Shown here piece by piece: positions 1 through 11,900 of a DNA stretch of 64,000 nucleotides. Location of the stretch: contig NC_023749.2 in NCBI RefSeq assembly GCF_000499845.2, positions 44,896,108 through 44,960,107 on the forward strand, in the 5' to 3' direction. A model generated the notes under the pieces. The model was not told where the DNA came from, searched no databases, and saw only the letters and a list, made by a program, of their open reading frames with translations. A program made the translations under genes and the position numbers. Source of the stretch: Phaseolus vulgaris. Lineage: Eukaryota; Streptophyta; Magnoliopsida; Fabales; Fabaceae. Position 1 is the first letter of the stretch. The number at the start of each line of letters is the position of its first letter.

Positions 1-1
1 T

Positions 2-240
2 TCTTAAATAACTTGGGAGATGGATGTGTTTAGGAAAAGAGCCAATGAGGTTGGTGTGAGAAATGGTGAGGGTTTGGAGGTTGGAGATGTGAGAGAGGTT
101 AACGTAGGGAGCAAAGACTTTGATGGTGAGGTTGAATAGGATAAGGTGGGTAAGGTTCCAAAAGTGGGAGAGGGAGACAACGAAGATGTTGCGGAAGTGA
201 TGAAGCAGAGCATGTAGGCGAGTTGGGGAGGGAAGCCCTT
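2..240 (-). pseudogene. leucine-rich-repeat protein fragment (edge of window)
   Basis: On the minus strand one frame stays open to the window edge and reads as leucine-rich repeats: segments such as FWNLTHLILFNL, LSHISNLQTLTISHTNL and IGSFPKHIHLPSYL carry the L..L..L.L..N.L.GSFP spacing of plant extracellular LRR domains (LRR receptor kinases, polygalacturonase-inhibitor-like proteins). A different minus frame also has an ATG at 213, but its product is only serine- and proline-rich, so I take the LRR frame as the real one. Upstream (about 215-290) the reading shifts into proline-rich sequence with no obvious signal peptide, so the piece is a 5'-truncated or frameshifted fragment, or one exon of a gene continuing left of the window. 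No kinase domain is visible. Whether it is functional cannot be judged here. Confidence 0.45.
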
Positions 241-527
241 GGGGAGGCGGTGGGGGTGAAGGAACAGTTGAAGGAGGAGACCTATGTGTACAACAAATCA
301 GAGTCCACGTTTTAGTTTTGTGTGTCACATCAAAAACACTTAACGTTGTTAGTCCAAAGTTAAGAGAAGGGACAAACGTAAAACATTTTTGAAAATGTTA
401 AGACTAAATTGAATTTTTTAATAACCACGATAGTAAATTGAATATTGGTCTTAAATGTAGGGACCAAAAAGGTAATTATACCTAATATTTTCAAGGTTAA
501 TAACGACATTTTACATTTAGGGTATTG

Positions 528-830
528 TTCGTTTTGGAATTCAAAGCTCTATTAGGGTTTTAAATATTTCAGAGAATTAAGGGAAGATGGTGTATTTAAG
601 TTATCATTGACCTTAACTCCTAAACAATGTGAGACAATTGAACGTACTAGAATAAACCCCCTAATCGAGATCTAAAGGAACAGAGGTTCGTTCTTGGAAC
701 CATTTTTTCATTCTCATACATGGTGTTAATATTCTGACCTTAAGTCCATTAATATAACATAATTACAGTCAATCACCTCATTTAAGATATTATCAAGTTT
801 GAAACTCAGTTTCGTCATATTTTTGTCCCT
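528..830 (+). repeat. dispersed repeat, copy 1
   Basis: This segment shares a series of landmarks in the same order with 2380-2620: 'ttatcattgacct', 'ggttcgt', 'cattctcaca/t', 'gtcaatcacc', and a 'ttgttcgt...aaagctc' block. Block order differs slightly at the ends. It is probably the decayed flank of a retroelement; the family is not identified. Confidence 0.45.
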
Positions 831-2379
831 AAAAAACACTTAAAATATATATATATATATATATAATATTTAAATAATCACTATTACGATGTGAAATTAA
901 TCAACGGATAAAAAAATATTATATAAAAATAATTGTTTTATCCTTAATGACCTAGTCTCACTTATAATTTATTAATATAATTATACTATTCAATGACTAA
1001 TTAGGATAAAATCAAAATTTAAAGCATCCATTTTCTGCAAAGATAAAATTTGGAGTGATTAATTATATTTTTTCTGATACCATATAATATATTACAAGCA
1101 CTTGAGTGGTTGACATTATATAGCAATTTTAATTTATTTAACTTATAATTTTTTTATATAAAAGACTAGTTATTACTTCTTGATGCAAATTTTTGTCTTT
1201 TTTAATATTCTCAAATGCCTCCACTTTTCAATATGCCAACCACGTTTCTTTTTTTATTATATCATTGAAGCCCGTGGCGGCCGTTGTTTTGTACATTTTG
1301 CGATCTGTGATAGCCATCACTCTACATTATTTGAGTTAGGAACGGATAACAACATACTAGTACCAATTTATTTATCAGTTTCAAACATTTCTTTTAAATG
1401 GTGTCATCATGTCATATACTCGTATCACTATGTTAAGACATTTATACGACATGTATTAATAAAATGTTCAATTTAAAAAATATGTATTGGATTTTGACAA
1501 TTTTAACACGTAACATAATTTAAAAAAGGAGAAATACATTAATTTTTCTAAAAACTCAAACTTATTTTTTATAATGTATTTCTAAAAACTCAAACTTATT
1601 TTTTATCATAATAAAAATAAGAAACAAATCATTTTGAACCAATCATGAAAAACATCTTTCTACTAAAAAAAATAAAATTGAAACATACATGTACAGATAA
1701 ATCTTTATTGTTAATTTATATAATTCATAATTATATAATATATAAATTTGTGATCCCAAGTCCTACATTTTGAAGATTATACGTATTTCTGTATTTGTGT
1801 CTGTGTCGTATAAGTGTCTGTGCTACAAATGCTTTCAAAATCCTGAAAAAAAAATTTAAATGGAATTTAAAATTCAATCCATGTTTAACTGTTTATGTTA
1901 ATATTAAAATATTTAGAAAATCTTTCATTCATCAAACTGGGAATTTTCTTTTATCAATTATTTTAGATAATGTCGATAAAAAAATTATTTTAGATAATAC
2001 TGTAATCAATGTTCAAACTGAAATATTTTCTTTTTAAATATTAATATATTAAAAATTAATTCAGTTTTTGAATCAATATAAAAAAAAACATATATATATA
2101 TATATATATATTCTTACAAATATATCTCTATTTCATGGTAATACGTGCCTTCGTTCATGAAAAGTAGGCCAATATTTTCCCTAAAAAGGTAGCATGTGAT
2201 AAAACCTGCCTCATTTTTGTCTTAAAATTGCTTCCATCTCAAATTATTTTAATATAAAGTCTATTGAAAAATATTATTAAAATTAATGATTGTATTTGAA
2301 GTCTTATCCATTTTGAAATTCATATAGCTTCGTTATAATTTTGTTCTTAAAAAGTGTTTAAGTTAGTTAAGACAAAGAT

Positions 2380-2740
2380 GTATTTAAATTATCATTGACC
2401 TCAACTTCTAAGGCATGTGAAATTATTGGGCTATCGGAAAAAGTTTCTTAGTCAAGGGCAAAGGGAACACGGGTTCGTCTTTGTTAGCACCTTTCCATTC
2501 TCACAGATAATGTCAATATTTTGACCTCAAATCTATTGAAATAACATCTTTAGGGTCAATCACCGCATTCGATGTATTGTTCGTCTTTGAGCACAAAGCT
2601 CCATAACAACTTTGTAAGCAACTAGGTCAAACAAATGTGTCACACCCGTCAACATAAAGTAAATCTTTATATTAGTAGAGCACACTTAGACAAATAGGCA
2701 TGTGTGATTTTACAAAGGGCCTGGAAGCAATAAAAGGAAG
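2380..2740 (+). repeat. dispersed repeat, copy 2
   Basis: Second, better preserved copy of the segment near 528-830. It continues through a stretch containing 'gtcacacccgtcaacataaag' and 'acacttagacaaataggcatgtg', which looks like dispersed repeat sequence, but no coding part is seen. Confidence 0.4.
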
Positions 2741-3061
2741 TTGAAAAAAGGAGTTTACGACGAGTGTTATGATCTTACTACACCACCCTACAATCAACAA
2801 TTAGAAAAACGTCTTTTAATGACAAAATGGTGATAAAATTCCAAATTTTATAGTAAATTATATCTCATTATTAACTCTAATAACATAATATTAACGAACT
2901 TAATAGAAGTAAGAATTATTTTAAAATTTAAAAGAATTCAAATTATATTTGTAAGTAAGTGACCTTTTTTTTCTCAAATGTATAAAAATAACTGAGAATT
3001 TAGTTTAGGAAAAAAAATAAAATTCTGACCTACGTGTTGATCTTTAAGTTTTATATAAATA

Positions 3062-3960
3062 ATGAACTCTACCCAATTATCAGTCCCTATCCTTGATGGA
3101 AAAAATTACAATCGGTGGTGTGTGCAAATGAGAGTTTTGTTTGATTATCATGAGTTATGGGATGTGGTTGAGAGTGGAGTGTCTGCATTAACTGATAATG
3201 CAACTGAGGCGCAACGAGTAACGCATCGTGACCAGAAGAAGAAGGACAAGAAGGCTTTGTATCTCATCCATCAAAGGATGAATGACGAGACGTTTGAGCA
3301 GATAGAAGGAGCAACAACTGCAAGTGAGGCTTGAATCATTTTGTCAACCAATTATAAAGGTGATGACAAGATCAAGAGGGTGCGTCTTCAAACCCTAAGA
3401 CGCCAATATGAACTGTTGCAGATGGAAACCACAAAGACTGTTGATGTCTATTTAAATAAAGTTCTTGCCTTGACAAATTAGATGAAGAACAATGGTGAAA
3501 CACATTCAGAGCAGGCAAAGGTGGAGAAGATTTTGAGGTCTTTAACTCCCAGATTTGAACATGTTGCTGTCGTAACTGAAGAGGCCAATGAAATTTCAAC
3601 AATGACAGTATGGTTATTGTCCGGTTCCCTACGAGCGCATGAGTAGTGGATGAATGACAATAAGATTGAAAAACCAATTGAACAGACTTTACAAGCACAA
3701 GCCTCAATTGGTATAGCTTCTATCATAAACACAGTAGTTCACGAGGTAAAGGACAAAGACGTGGTGATAGATATTTCAGCAAAGGTCGTGGTGGCCAGAA
3801 TCATGGAGACCCTGAGCAAAACAACATTGGTTCCAATCACAATCCAAGTTCAAATAACTCTTGCGCGTAGGACGAGGAGGCATGTATAATAAATCAAATG
3901 TGGAGTGTTATAACTGCCATAAACGCGACCATTATGCAAATGAGTGCAGATCAAAAGGTG
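3062..3960 (+). pseudogene. Copia gag (broken)
   Basis: Begins with an ATG in a Gag N-terminal context (LDGKNYNRWCVQMR, typical of plant Copia Gag/UBN2-like domains). It continues with in-frame stops near 3332, 3480 and 3645. The nucleocapsid zinc knuckle follows at about 3903-3947: CYNCHKRDHYANEC, a C-x2-C-x4-H-x4-C knuckle with Asp where Gly usually precedes the His. Several frame changes lie between these blocks. Gag would package element RNA in the cytoplasm; this copy cannot encode a complete one. Confidence 0.8.
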
Positions 3961-4059
3961 ATAATCATGCTGCCAATTATGCTCAAGAAGATAGTAATCA
4001 CAAACAAGATGAAGAGGATCATGCAGTACTAATGGCAGCCACGTCAAATGAAACTCCAA

Positions 4060-6590
4060 ACAATCAGAATTGGTATTTGGATACAGGTAGCACGAATCAT
4101 ATGTGTGGTCAGAAGGAGCTGTTTGCAGATTTAGATGACTCATTTTACACAAAAGTGAAATTCGATGATGGCAGGTTCGTTTCGGTCACTAAAAAAGGGA
4201 GAATTCTTATCACATTGAAGAATGGTGATCACAGGTACATCTATGATGTTTTCTATGTACCTGATATGAAAAGTAATTTGTTGAGTATGGGACAACTGGC
4301 CGAAAAGGGTTACGTGATGCACATAGTTGAAAATCAATTCTCAATTTTTGATAAAAAAGGTAGTTTGATTCTTAAAAACTTTTTATCAAAAAACCGCATG
4401 TTTCCATTAGATTTTCATTAGGGTGATTTCAAGTGCTTGAATGCAATAGTGAATAATGAATCGTGGTTGTGGCATTTACGCTTTGGGCACTTAAATTTTC
4501 AGAGTTTGGAAAATCTCTCCAAATGAAATTTAGTGAACGGTTTACCCCATATTCATCACCCTGATCAATTGTGTGAGGCTTGCATTTTTGGAAAGAATCA
4601 CAGGATAGCATTTGTTAAGGAGTCTTGGTGTGCAAAATTTCCTTTGGAGCTTGTTCATATAGATGTTTGTGGCCCGATGAACATATCATCAATTGGAGGT
4701 AATAACTATTTTTTAACCTTTATTGATGATTTTTCATGGAAAACCTGGATTTATCTATTTGAAAAGCAAGGATGAGGTATTCAACTACTTTAAAATATTT
4801 AAAGCATTTGTTGGCAGACTAATTAAGATGGTGCGTAATGATGGAGGGGGTGAGTACAAGTCTAATGAGTTCAAGAGACACTGTGAAGAACTTGGGTTGC
4901 AGCATAACATAACTTGTCCCTGCACACCTCAACACAACGGAGTTGCCAAGAGAAAGAATAGAACAATCATGGACATGGCGAGGAGCATGCTTAAAGCGAA
5001 AGGTAAGCCAAATTATTTTTGGACTGAGGCCGTAACATTTGCGGTATATTTGATAAACAGATCACACTTAGAGTGTTCCTAACACAACTCCGATTGAGGC
5101 ATGAAGTGGATTCAAACCCAATGTGCAACACTTGAGGGTATTTAGGTCAATTACTTATGCTCATGTCCCCAAGGTAGCAAGATCGAAGTTGGATGATAAG
5201 GCAGAGAAAACCATTTTCATTGGATATAAGCATGGGGGATACAAATTGTACAATCCAATGACAAAGAAGGTGATTGTTAGTTGTGATGTTACATTTGCCG
5301 AAGATGAGAAATGACAATGGAATGCAACAACTGAAATGGATTCGAAAAATGATATATTTACGTTTTGAACGATGATGTGGAAGATGAAGTCACTCTTGAA
5401 GCACCTGAAGTTACTTGAAGTTGTAATTCAACCTGAAGTTGCAACTCCAATTGTAATTATGATGAAGCAACCAAGAAGGCAGCAACGACAAGTTGTACAC
5501 CTTCAAGATTGCAAAGTAAATCTTGATGATGAAGTTGATGACAATGGAGATTTGGTTCACTTTGCTTTTCTTGCAGATTCAGAACTCATGAGACTTGCAG
5601 ATGCCATTCACCACTCCAAATGGCAAGAGGCTATGAATGAAGAATTAATGGCGATTGAGAAAAACAATACATGGCAGCTCATTGATCTTTCAGAAGGACA
5701 CAAAGTAATTGATGTGAAGTGGGTGTACAAGATTAAAGTGAAAGCAAGTGGTGAGATTGATAGATACAAGGCAAGGTTGGTGGCAAAGGGATTCGAGCAA
5801 AGAAAAAGGCTATGATTACGAAGAAATATTTTCTCCTGTAGTTCGAATGGAAACAGTGATATTAATCATTGCTTTAGCTGCACAAAGGCAATGGAAAATT
5901 CACCAAATGGACGTCAAGTCTGCGTTTTTAAATGGCCCACTTGATGAAGAGGTTTATGCAAAGCAGTCGCCGAGTTTCATACAATCTGGCAAAGAGGAGA
6001 AGATGTACAGACTAACTAAGGCTTTATATGGTCTTAAATAGGCACCAAGAGCTTGGAACAAAAGGATTGATTCATTTCTTCATGCCACTGGATTCAAAAT
6101 ATGTGCATTAGATCATGGTCTTTATGTAAAGACTAATGATTATGGAGATTTATACGAGAGGAAGAGCACTAGTGGTAATTGTTTTATGATCAGAAAGACT
6201 GTTTGCTTGTGGTCATCAAAGAAACAGTCCATTGTTGCATTATCTACTTGTGAAGCTGAGTATGTAGCAGCAACAAATGTTTGTCAATCAGTTTGGCTCA
6301 ACAATATCATGACTCAAATTGGTTTTAATCTAGATGTTCCAATCAAGATTTATGTTGACAATGTCTCTGCAATTAATCTTGCAAAGAATCCGATTTTTCA
6401 TCAAAGAAGTAAACACATTGATATTCGATATCACTTCCTGCGAGACCAAGTTGAGAAAAACATGATCAAATTGGAATACTGCAGATCAAAAGATCAGATT
6501 GCAGATATTTTCACTAAGTCATTGAAGATCGATGCTTTCATCAAGTTAAGAGATATGTTGGACATGAAGGTTGTTCCAAATCAGAATTAA
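4060..6590 (+). pseudogene. Copia pol: PR-INT-RT-RNase H (broken, RT core deleted)
   Basis: Order of domains: protease motif WYLDTGSTNHMCG near 4072-4110; the integrase HHCC finger (HLRFGHLN ... CEACIFGK) with a stop inside it at about 4523; the integrase core with HIDVCGPM (first Asp), RNDGGGEY (second Asp) and PQHNGVAKRKN, where the third acidic residue (usually Glu) reads Lys; RT with KWVYKIK, RLVAKGF, QMDVKSAFLNG and ALYGLK, then a stop at 6040. After HGLYVKTND (about 6136) the reading jumps straight to YERKSTSGN, so the YVDD catalytic box and the RT-RNase H connection are deleted. RNase H then runs to a natural stop at 6590. At least six frame breaks mark it as dead. Confidence 0.85.
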
Positions 6591-6597
6591 GGGAGGA

Positions 6598-6808
6598 TGT
6601 TGGTTATTAATTCAGATTTTATTATCCTTAAATTATTTACCGTTATTATTACATTAATGGTTAGTTTACAAGGCTGTTAGTATTCCTATTTTATATCTTT
6701 TCTAGTATTTGTAATTTTATTATATATATTATTCAAAGTAAATCAAAATGTATGTATCAGTTCTGCAATTTTGCAATTTCGTGCAATTAGGTTCAATCAG
6801 TTTCTACA
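6598..6808 (+). repeat. 3' LTR of the Copia relic (right edge approximate)
   Basis: Starts with TGTTGG immediately after the purine-rich tract that ends pol. The right boundary is placed at the first CTACA. With no 5' LTR to compare, the length is uncertain. Confidence 0.5.
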
Positions 6809-8780
6809 ATATTTTATCTTCTGTTATTTCCTTCAATTAGTTTTTACAGTTGTTTTTAATAAAAAAGATGAGAACTATATTTTCGATAAGATTATTTTGT
6901 TAAACAAACATTTTTTTAAAAAAAAATTCAAAATGGATGAAATTAACAAAAACAAGGTTAAGAATAATTAGACCCACCAAATCACCAAGTAAGAACTTTC
7001 TCTCCAACCAACAAAATAATTAACATTCAATTTTCAAAACATGACATCCCAATCAAGTTGGTATACATTAAAACTTCAACCATAATACATCAACATCAAT
7101 AAAAGAAAAAAAAAAAAGAGACCTGAATCAAACCCCAAAGAAAACAACATTTATCCAAAAAAGGCTAATAAATCTAAACTTTGGGAGGTTATAACAATTT
7201 CTAAAACATCCAACCTTCCAAGAGAGTGACATAAATCCTAAAAATAAAAAATAACTAGCCACTATATTAAACAACTTAAATACTATTTTAAAAACTAACT
7301 TAAATACTATTTTAAAAATTAAATAAATTATTTATATTTAAAATAATTTTTGTTATTAATAAATAATCTAATATTTATTTAATGATTTTATTGTGATATT
7401 ATAAAAAAAAACTGATTTATTAAAATCTCAAAACCTAAACATATGGATAAAGAATCACTCCAACTAAACTTTAGAAAAAAATCTCCCCTAAAAATTCTCA
7501 GGGCAAAAGTAGTAGCATATAGCATACAACACATTCCGAATTTCCCTGAAGATATCTTTATCACCAATGAAGAAATCTTTGTTGGTCCCGTGTCCTAAAT
7601 TCCTCTAGTAGCAAAATCTATAAATAAGTGATATCATTATACATATTTTTACTATAAAACAATTACCTATTTGTCTTTTGAATACACCATTTAATCAAAT
7701 ATAAAAAAATTAAAAAAGAATAAATTAATAAATATAAAAGAAGTTAATTTGTCTCTATTTTATACATTTTTAATAATGCTAATTAAGTTAAAATTTTAGA
7801 TTTTTATTTATAGTTTTGATAAAATAATGTAAACATTTTACTACTAAGTATAATTGTTTTACAAGTTTTATAAAGTGTTTTTTCAACATAATTTACTGTT
7901 ACATTTTTTAATTTTAGCCGATTATAGAAATATATTACATTTGTAACAAAGTAATAAGTCTCTATAAATTAATTTTCGCTATTTGCAAAACAATATCGTT
8001 TTACTATTAACATGTTGATGAAATACATAAAAGTGGAAGGAAAATTATTTCTCGGCCTCCATACCTTTTCCATGCATCCCCATATTAATTTTGATTTTTT
8101 TAAAATTTTTAAATAACTCGAACCATAATCTCATATTTTCAAATAATCTCAACTCCACTTGATAACTCATACCTCTCTTTCAGCCATAACGTTTGAAAAC
8201 AATTTCATCATTTGAGTATCTGAGAAGATTTACGAAAAGATTGTTTTTTGTATTCCATATTTCCCATGAGAAGATAACTTTTTTTTAAGTTTTGTATTCA
8301 ACTTTTGCACATAGTTGGTTATTTTTTTTTTGATTTTTTGACTTCCAAAAAAATAAACAAAAATACACATATCACCGTTAAAAACACTACAAAACTTATC
8401 TTAACAGCTACCACCACAACCACTTGAAAAAGAAAAAAAAAATTATTCTTAATCATATTCAGATAGTATTGTTCAAATTAAAAAAAAATATAAAGATGTA
8501 ATAAGAAGATATGAAGTTACAGGAACCGGAAGAATTTGTCAAATCAAATACAATAAATAATTAATTATGTAATAAGATTTGTGAAATTATATAGTTGGAT
8601 AATCAAATATGTAATTAAATTTGAAAAGTTCAACTATTTTTAGTTTTTGGATTATTTTAATTCATCAATATGAGCGTACTAAAAATAAGCCTAAATGTAA
8701 AATGTCAGAGGTTCACATGTTAGCAAGATGATGATTAGGTTCCTTCCACATATTTGCTGAAAAAAACCATTAAGGTACAT
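6809..8780. other. AT-rich intergenic DNA upstream of the aminotransferase gene
   Basis: No gene, LTR or strong repeat is seen. The part at 7255-7430 has short repeated 'cttaaatactattttaaaaa' units and 'ttattaataaataatc'. It resembles half of the foldback at 14561-14892 and may be a decayed relative. Confidence 0.5.
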
Positions 8781-8817
8781 TTTGACACGTAACAAGGTTC
8801 GTAAGACAGTCACGCAA

Positions 8818-8827
8818 CTATATAAAC
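8818..8827 (+). promoter_or_regulatory. candidate TATA box of the aminotransferase gene
   Basis: CTATATAAAC lies 132 bp upstream of the start codon. This fits a transcription start near 8850 and a 5' leader of about 110 bases. An ACGTG core (CAACGTGTGG, about 8862-8871) follows downstream. Inferred from sequence alone. Confidence 0.5.
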
Positions 8828-8958
8828 TGCCAAAACCTCGGTTTTCATGCGTAGAAACAACACAACGTGTGGTGTTGGGGAAATCAAACTCAGAATTCTC
8901 CACTAGGGCCTTTACAAATCCAAAAAGACAGAGGCTACAAAGAGAAACCAAGCAAAGT

Positions 8959-11900
8959 ATGGAAACTGGGGCTGTAGCTATGAACAACAACAACAACATC
9001 GTCAACCACCACCATGAAGCCAGAGCAACTTCCACCATCACCATTAAGGGCATGCTCAGCCTTCTAATGGAAAACATTGATGAGAATTTGGATGGTGGAA
9101 CCAAGAAAGTTATTTCTCTCGGTATGGGTGACCCAACTCTCACCACATTATTCCACGCACCTAAGGTTGTTGAAGAAGCTGTTGCTGACTCTCTTCACTC
9201 TCACAAGTTTAATGGCTATGCCCCCACTGCTGGTCTTCTCCAGGCTCGAATGTAATGCTATGCTTCTTTGCCTCTCTCTTCTGAATTTCAAAATTTTCTT
9301 TCTAACCCTGTTCATCTTTCAGAGAATGTTCAATTTGGTTGTCCAAAACTTGTATGCAACTGTATTGGTCTTTAAAACACTTCTGTCACTCTATTAATGT
9401 CTCTTTGAATTCTCAATTTTGTTTAGCTTTGGTTTTATTGTTGCTTACTTTCTTTTTTAGAAGGTTTGAACTCACTTATAATATGAAATGTAAGTTAAAT
9501 TTTTGTTTTCTTTTTCTAAAAGTGCTTAGGGATAACATAGTCTTAATTAGTCTACTTTTGGAGAATTACTTTTTTTATAATTTGTCGAGATTGATGACCG
9601 TTTTGGTTAGTTAGTTCTGACTTTGGCTCACTGTTTTCAGGTTTGCATCAAATTTTGTCAAGTGTGAAATTGTATGGCATTTGTTCTTAACTTTGCGTTT
9701 TCCTTTTGGATTTTGCATTTGGTCATTTGGTTCGGTATTTCACAAGATGCCATTAGCTTATTTCAGATTTTGTTCCCCATTTCTTTTCATGTTTATCAGT
9801 ATAATCAATATCTAAAACTATTTTTTCAACATTTTTTCTTATTATTGAATAATATTCCAAGCTGACTCTGCTGGTAAATAGCGAGTCCAATTGGGACCAG
9901 GATCAGTTTCATTCAACAAACATGGTTTCATCGTACTATTCGCATAAACATGTTCGTTTGGTAGTCACTGAACTTTAAACACGCGTAACAGTTTTTGCTT
10001 CAATGCATATGTTTTTTCTCCAGTTCCTATGAAGTTCTGTTAGTAACTAAGAAACAAAGTCATGTGGTTGTTTGTTTTGTTTCATCTATCTATATTTTTA
10101 GCACCTTATTCTAAAATTGAATACCATCTAAAGTTACTTTCATTTTGGTGACAGAGCAATTGCTGAATATCTATCTCGTGACCTTCCTTACCAATTATCA
10201 AGTGATGATGTTTTCATCACTAGTGGATGCACACAAGCCATTGATGTTTCAGTGGCGATGCTTGCTCGCCCCGGTGCAAACATCTTGCTTCCAAGACCAG
10301 GCTTCCCAATCTATGAACTTAGTGCTGCATTTAGAGGGATTGAAGTGAGGCATTACGATCTGCTTCCAGAGAAAGGTTGGGAGGTTGATCTAGATGCTGT
10401 TGAAGCTAGTGCTGATCAGAACACGGCTGCATTGGTGATCATAAATCCTGGCAATCCTTGTGGGAATGTGTACAGTTACCATCATTTGGAAAAGGTTTGT
10501 TCTTGGTTGCCTAACATTATAGGTTTCTTTTGAGACTATGTTTCTGAAAGTTTACAGCATTAACTGGAGTCATTGAATTGTTTGTATGTTGGACTTAGAT
10601 AGCTGAAACTGCAAAACGGGTTGGAACAATTGTGATTTCTGATGAAGTATATGGTCACCTTGCATTTGGGGCCAAGCCATTTGTGCCAATGGGAGTTTTT
10701 GGCTCAGTTGTTCCTGTTCTCACTCTTGGCTCACTGTCTAAGAGATGGATAGTTCCTGGATGGAGGCTTGGTTGGTTCGTCACGAATGATCCATCTGGAA
10801 CTTTTAGAGAACCAAAGGTGCTTGTCTTTCTACTCTGTGTAGCTCACCTTTTAATCTTTTTATATACTGTATAATTTATGTGTTTGTTGGTATTTAGGCT
10901 TAATTTTCTTAATGATTTTCTATTAATCTGTTTTCTAGGGTTTATATAGAGAGAGCTTTTTGTGTATAGTACATACACTATATTTGATAAAACTTTATAC
11001 ATAGAACCTTTTTGTGAATAAAATTTTCATTCTTTCAATCTTGTTATTGTGTTTTCTTGTTATTATTTATTTGAACCCAATAAATTGCGTCTTTTATGGG
11101 AACTAGAAGAAGAAAGTCAAGAAGAAGTGTAAGGTTGAAAAGATGACCACAAAGTTTAGGGTTTTACACAAGTGGAGGGAGTAGACTATAGCAAAATCTT
11201 TGCACTTGTGGTAAAATATTGTTTGATAAGGATTTTGATGTCAATTGATAACCAGTACAATCTGGGGTTGGAACAATGGGACGTGAAGACACCTTTTTTG
11301 CATGCAATTTTGGAGGAGACTATTTACATGCAACAACATGAAGGTAGGAGAGAGATTATTTCGTATGGTAATGGAGTAAGGAACATAATATATAGGATGA
11401 TCTATAGCATACCAGATTTGGTGCATGCTGTGATGATTAGCAGGATCATGGAAGATCTTGGACATGCTTATTGGGGCTTTCAAGTGGGTGTTGAGGTACA
11501 TGAGAGGAATTGTATCGTCTGGTGTATAGATGATCCACCGATGGAGAAAAAACTATGAAAGGTTTATAGACGCAAACTATACAAGAAATGTTGATACCAA
11601 AAAGTCCTTTTTTTTGGATACATTTTTACATTGTTTTCTTAGTGGCTTTATCTACTACCGAGGCCAAATGTATCACACTCACAGAAGGAGTGAATGAGGC
11701 ATTATGGCTGAAGGAGTGTGTGACTATTGCGATAGTCAAAGTGTCATCCATGTAGATGATCATTAGATCTACCACAAGAGGACTAAATACATAGACTTAG
11801 ATTGCACTTCAGGAGAGATGTCTTTGAGTCTGAGGAGGTCATGATAGTGAAGGTAGCTTCATATGAGAGCCGATGAATGTGTTTATAAACTTCTTTTCGA

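Larger units (their letters stand above)
241..3061. other. AT-rich intergenic DNA with two related repeat copies
   Basis: No gene recognised. The stretch holds (TA)n runs near 847-866 and 2090-2111 and many short A/T tracts. The open frames at 1180-1476 and 1795-2037 have AT-driven composition and no recognisable domain. Two related segments are listed separately. Confidence 0.6.
3062..6808 (+). mobile_element. Ty1/copia retrotransposon relic, 5' LTR missing
   Basis: Gag, protease, integrase, reverse transcriptase and RNase H pieces lie in Copia order on the + strand. They end at a polypurine tract (AAGGGAGGA, about 6589-6597) directly followed by TGTTGGTTATTAATTC, the expected start of a 3' LTR. 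No matching 5' LTR and no primer-binding site (TGGTATCAGAGC type) are seen in the kilobase before 3062, so the left end is lost. The open frame is broken several times and part of RT is deleted, so the copy cannot move by itself. The right edge is estimated at a CTACA near 6808. Confidence 0.85.

Noticed and set aside
2040..2120. (TA)n runs as regulatory sites or MITE ends
   Set aside because: Simple microsatellites with no associated structure.
9077..9865. Several ORFs in the first intron and exon 1 of the aminotransferase
   Set aside because: Out of frame with the enzyme, hydrophobic T-rich intron translation, no domain.
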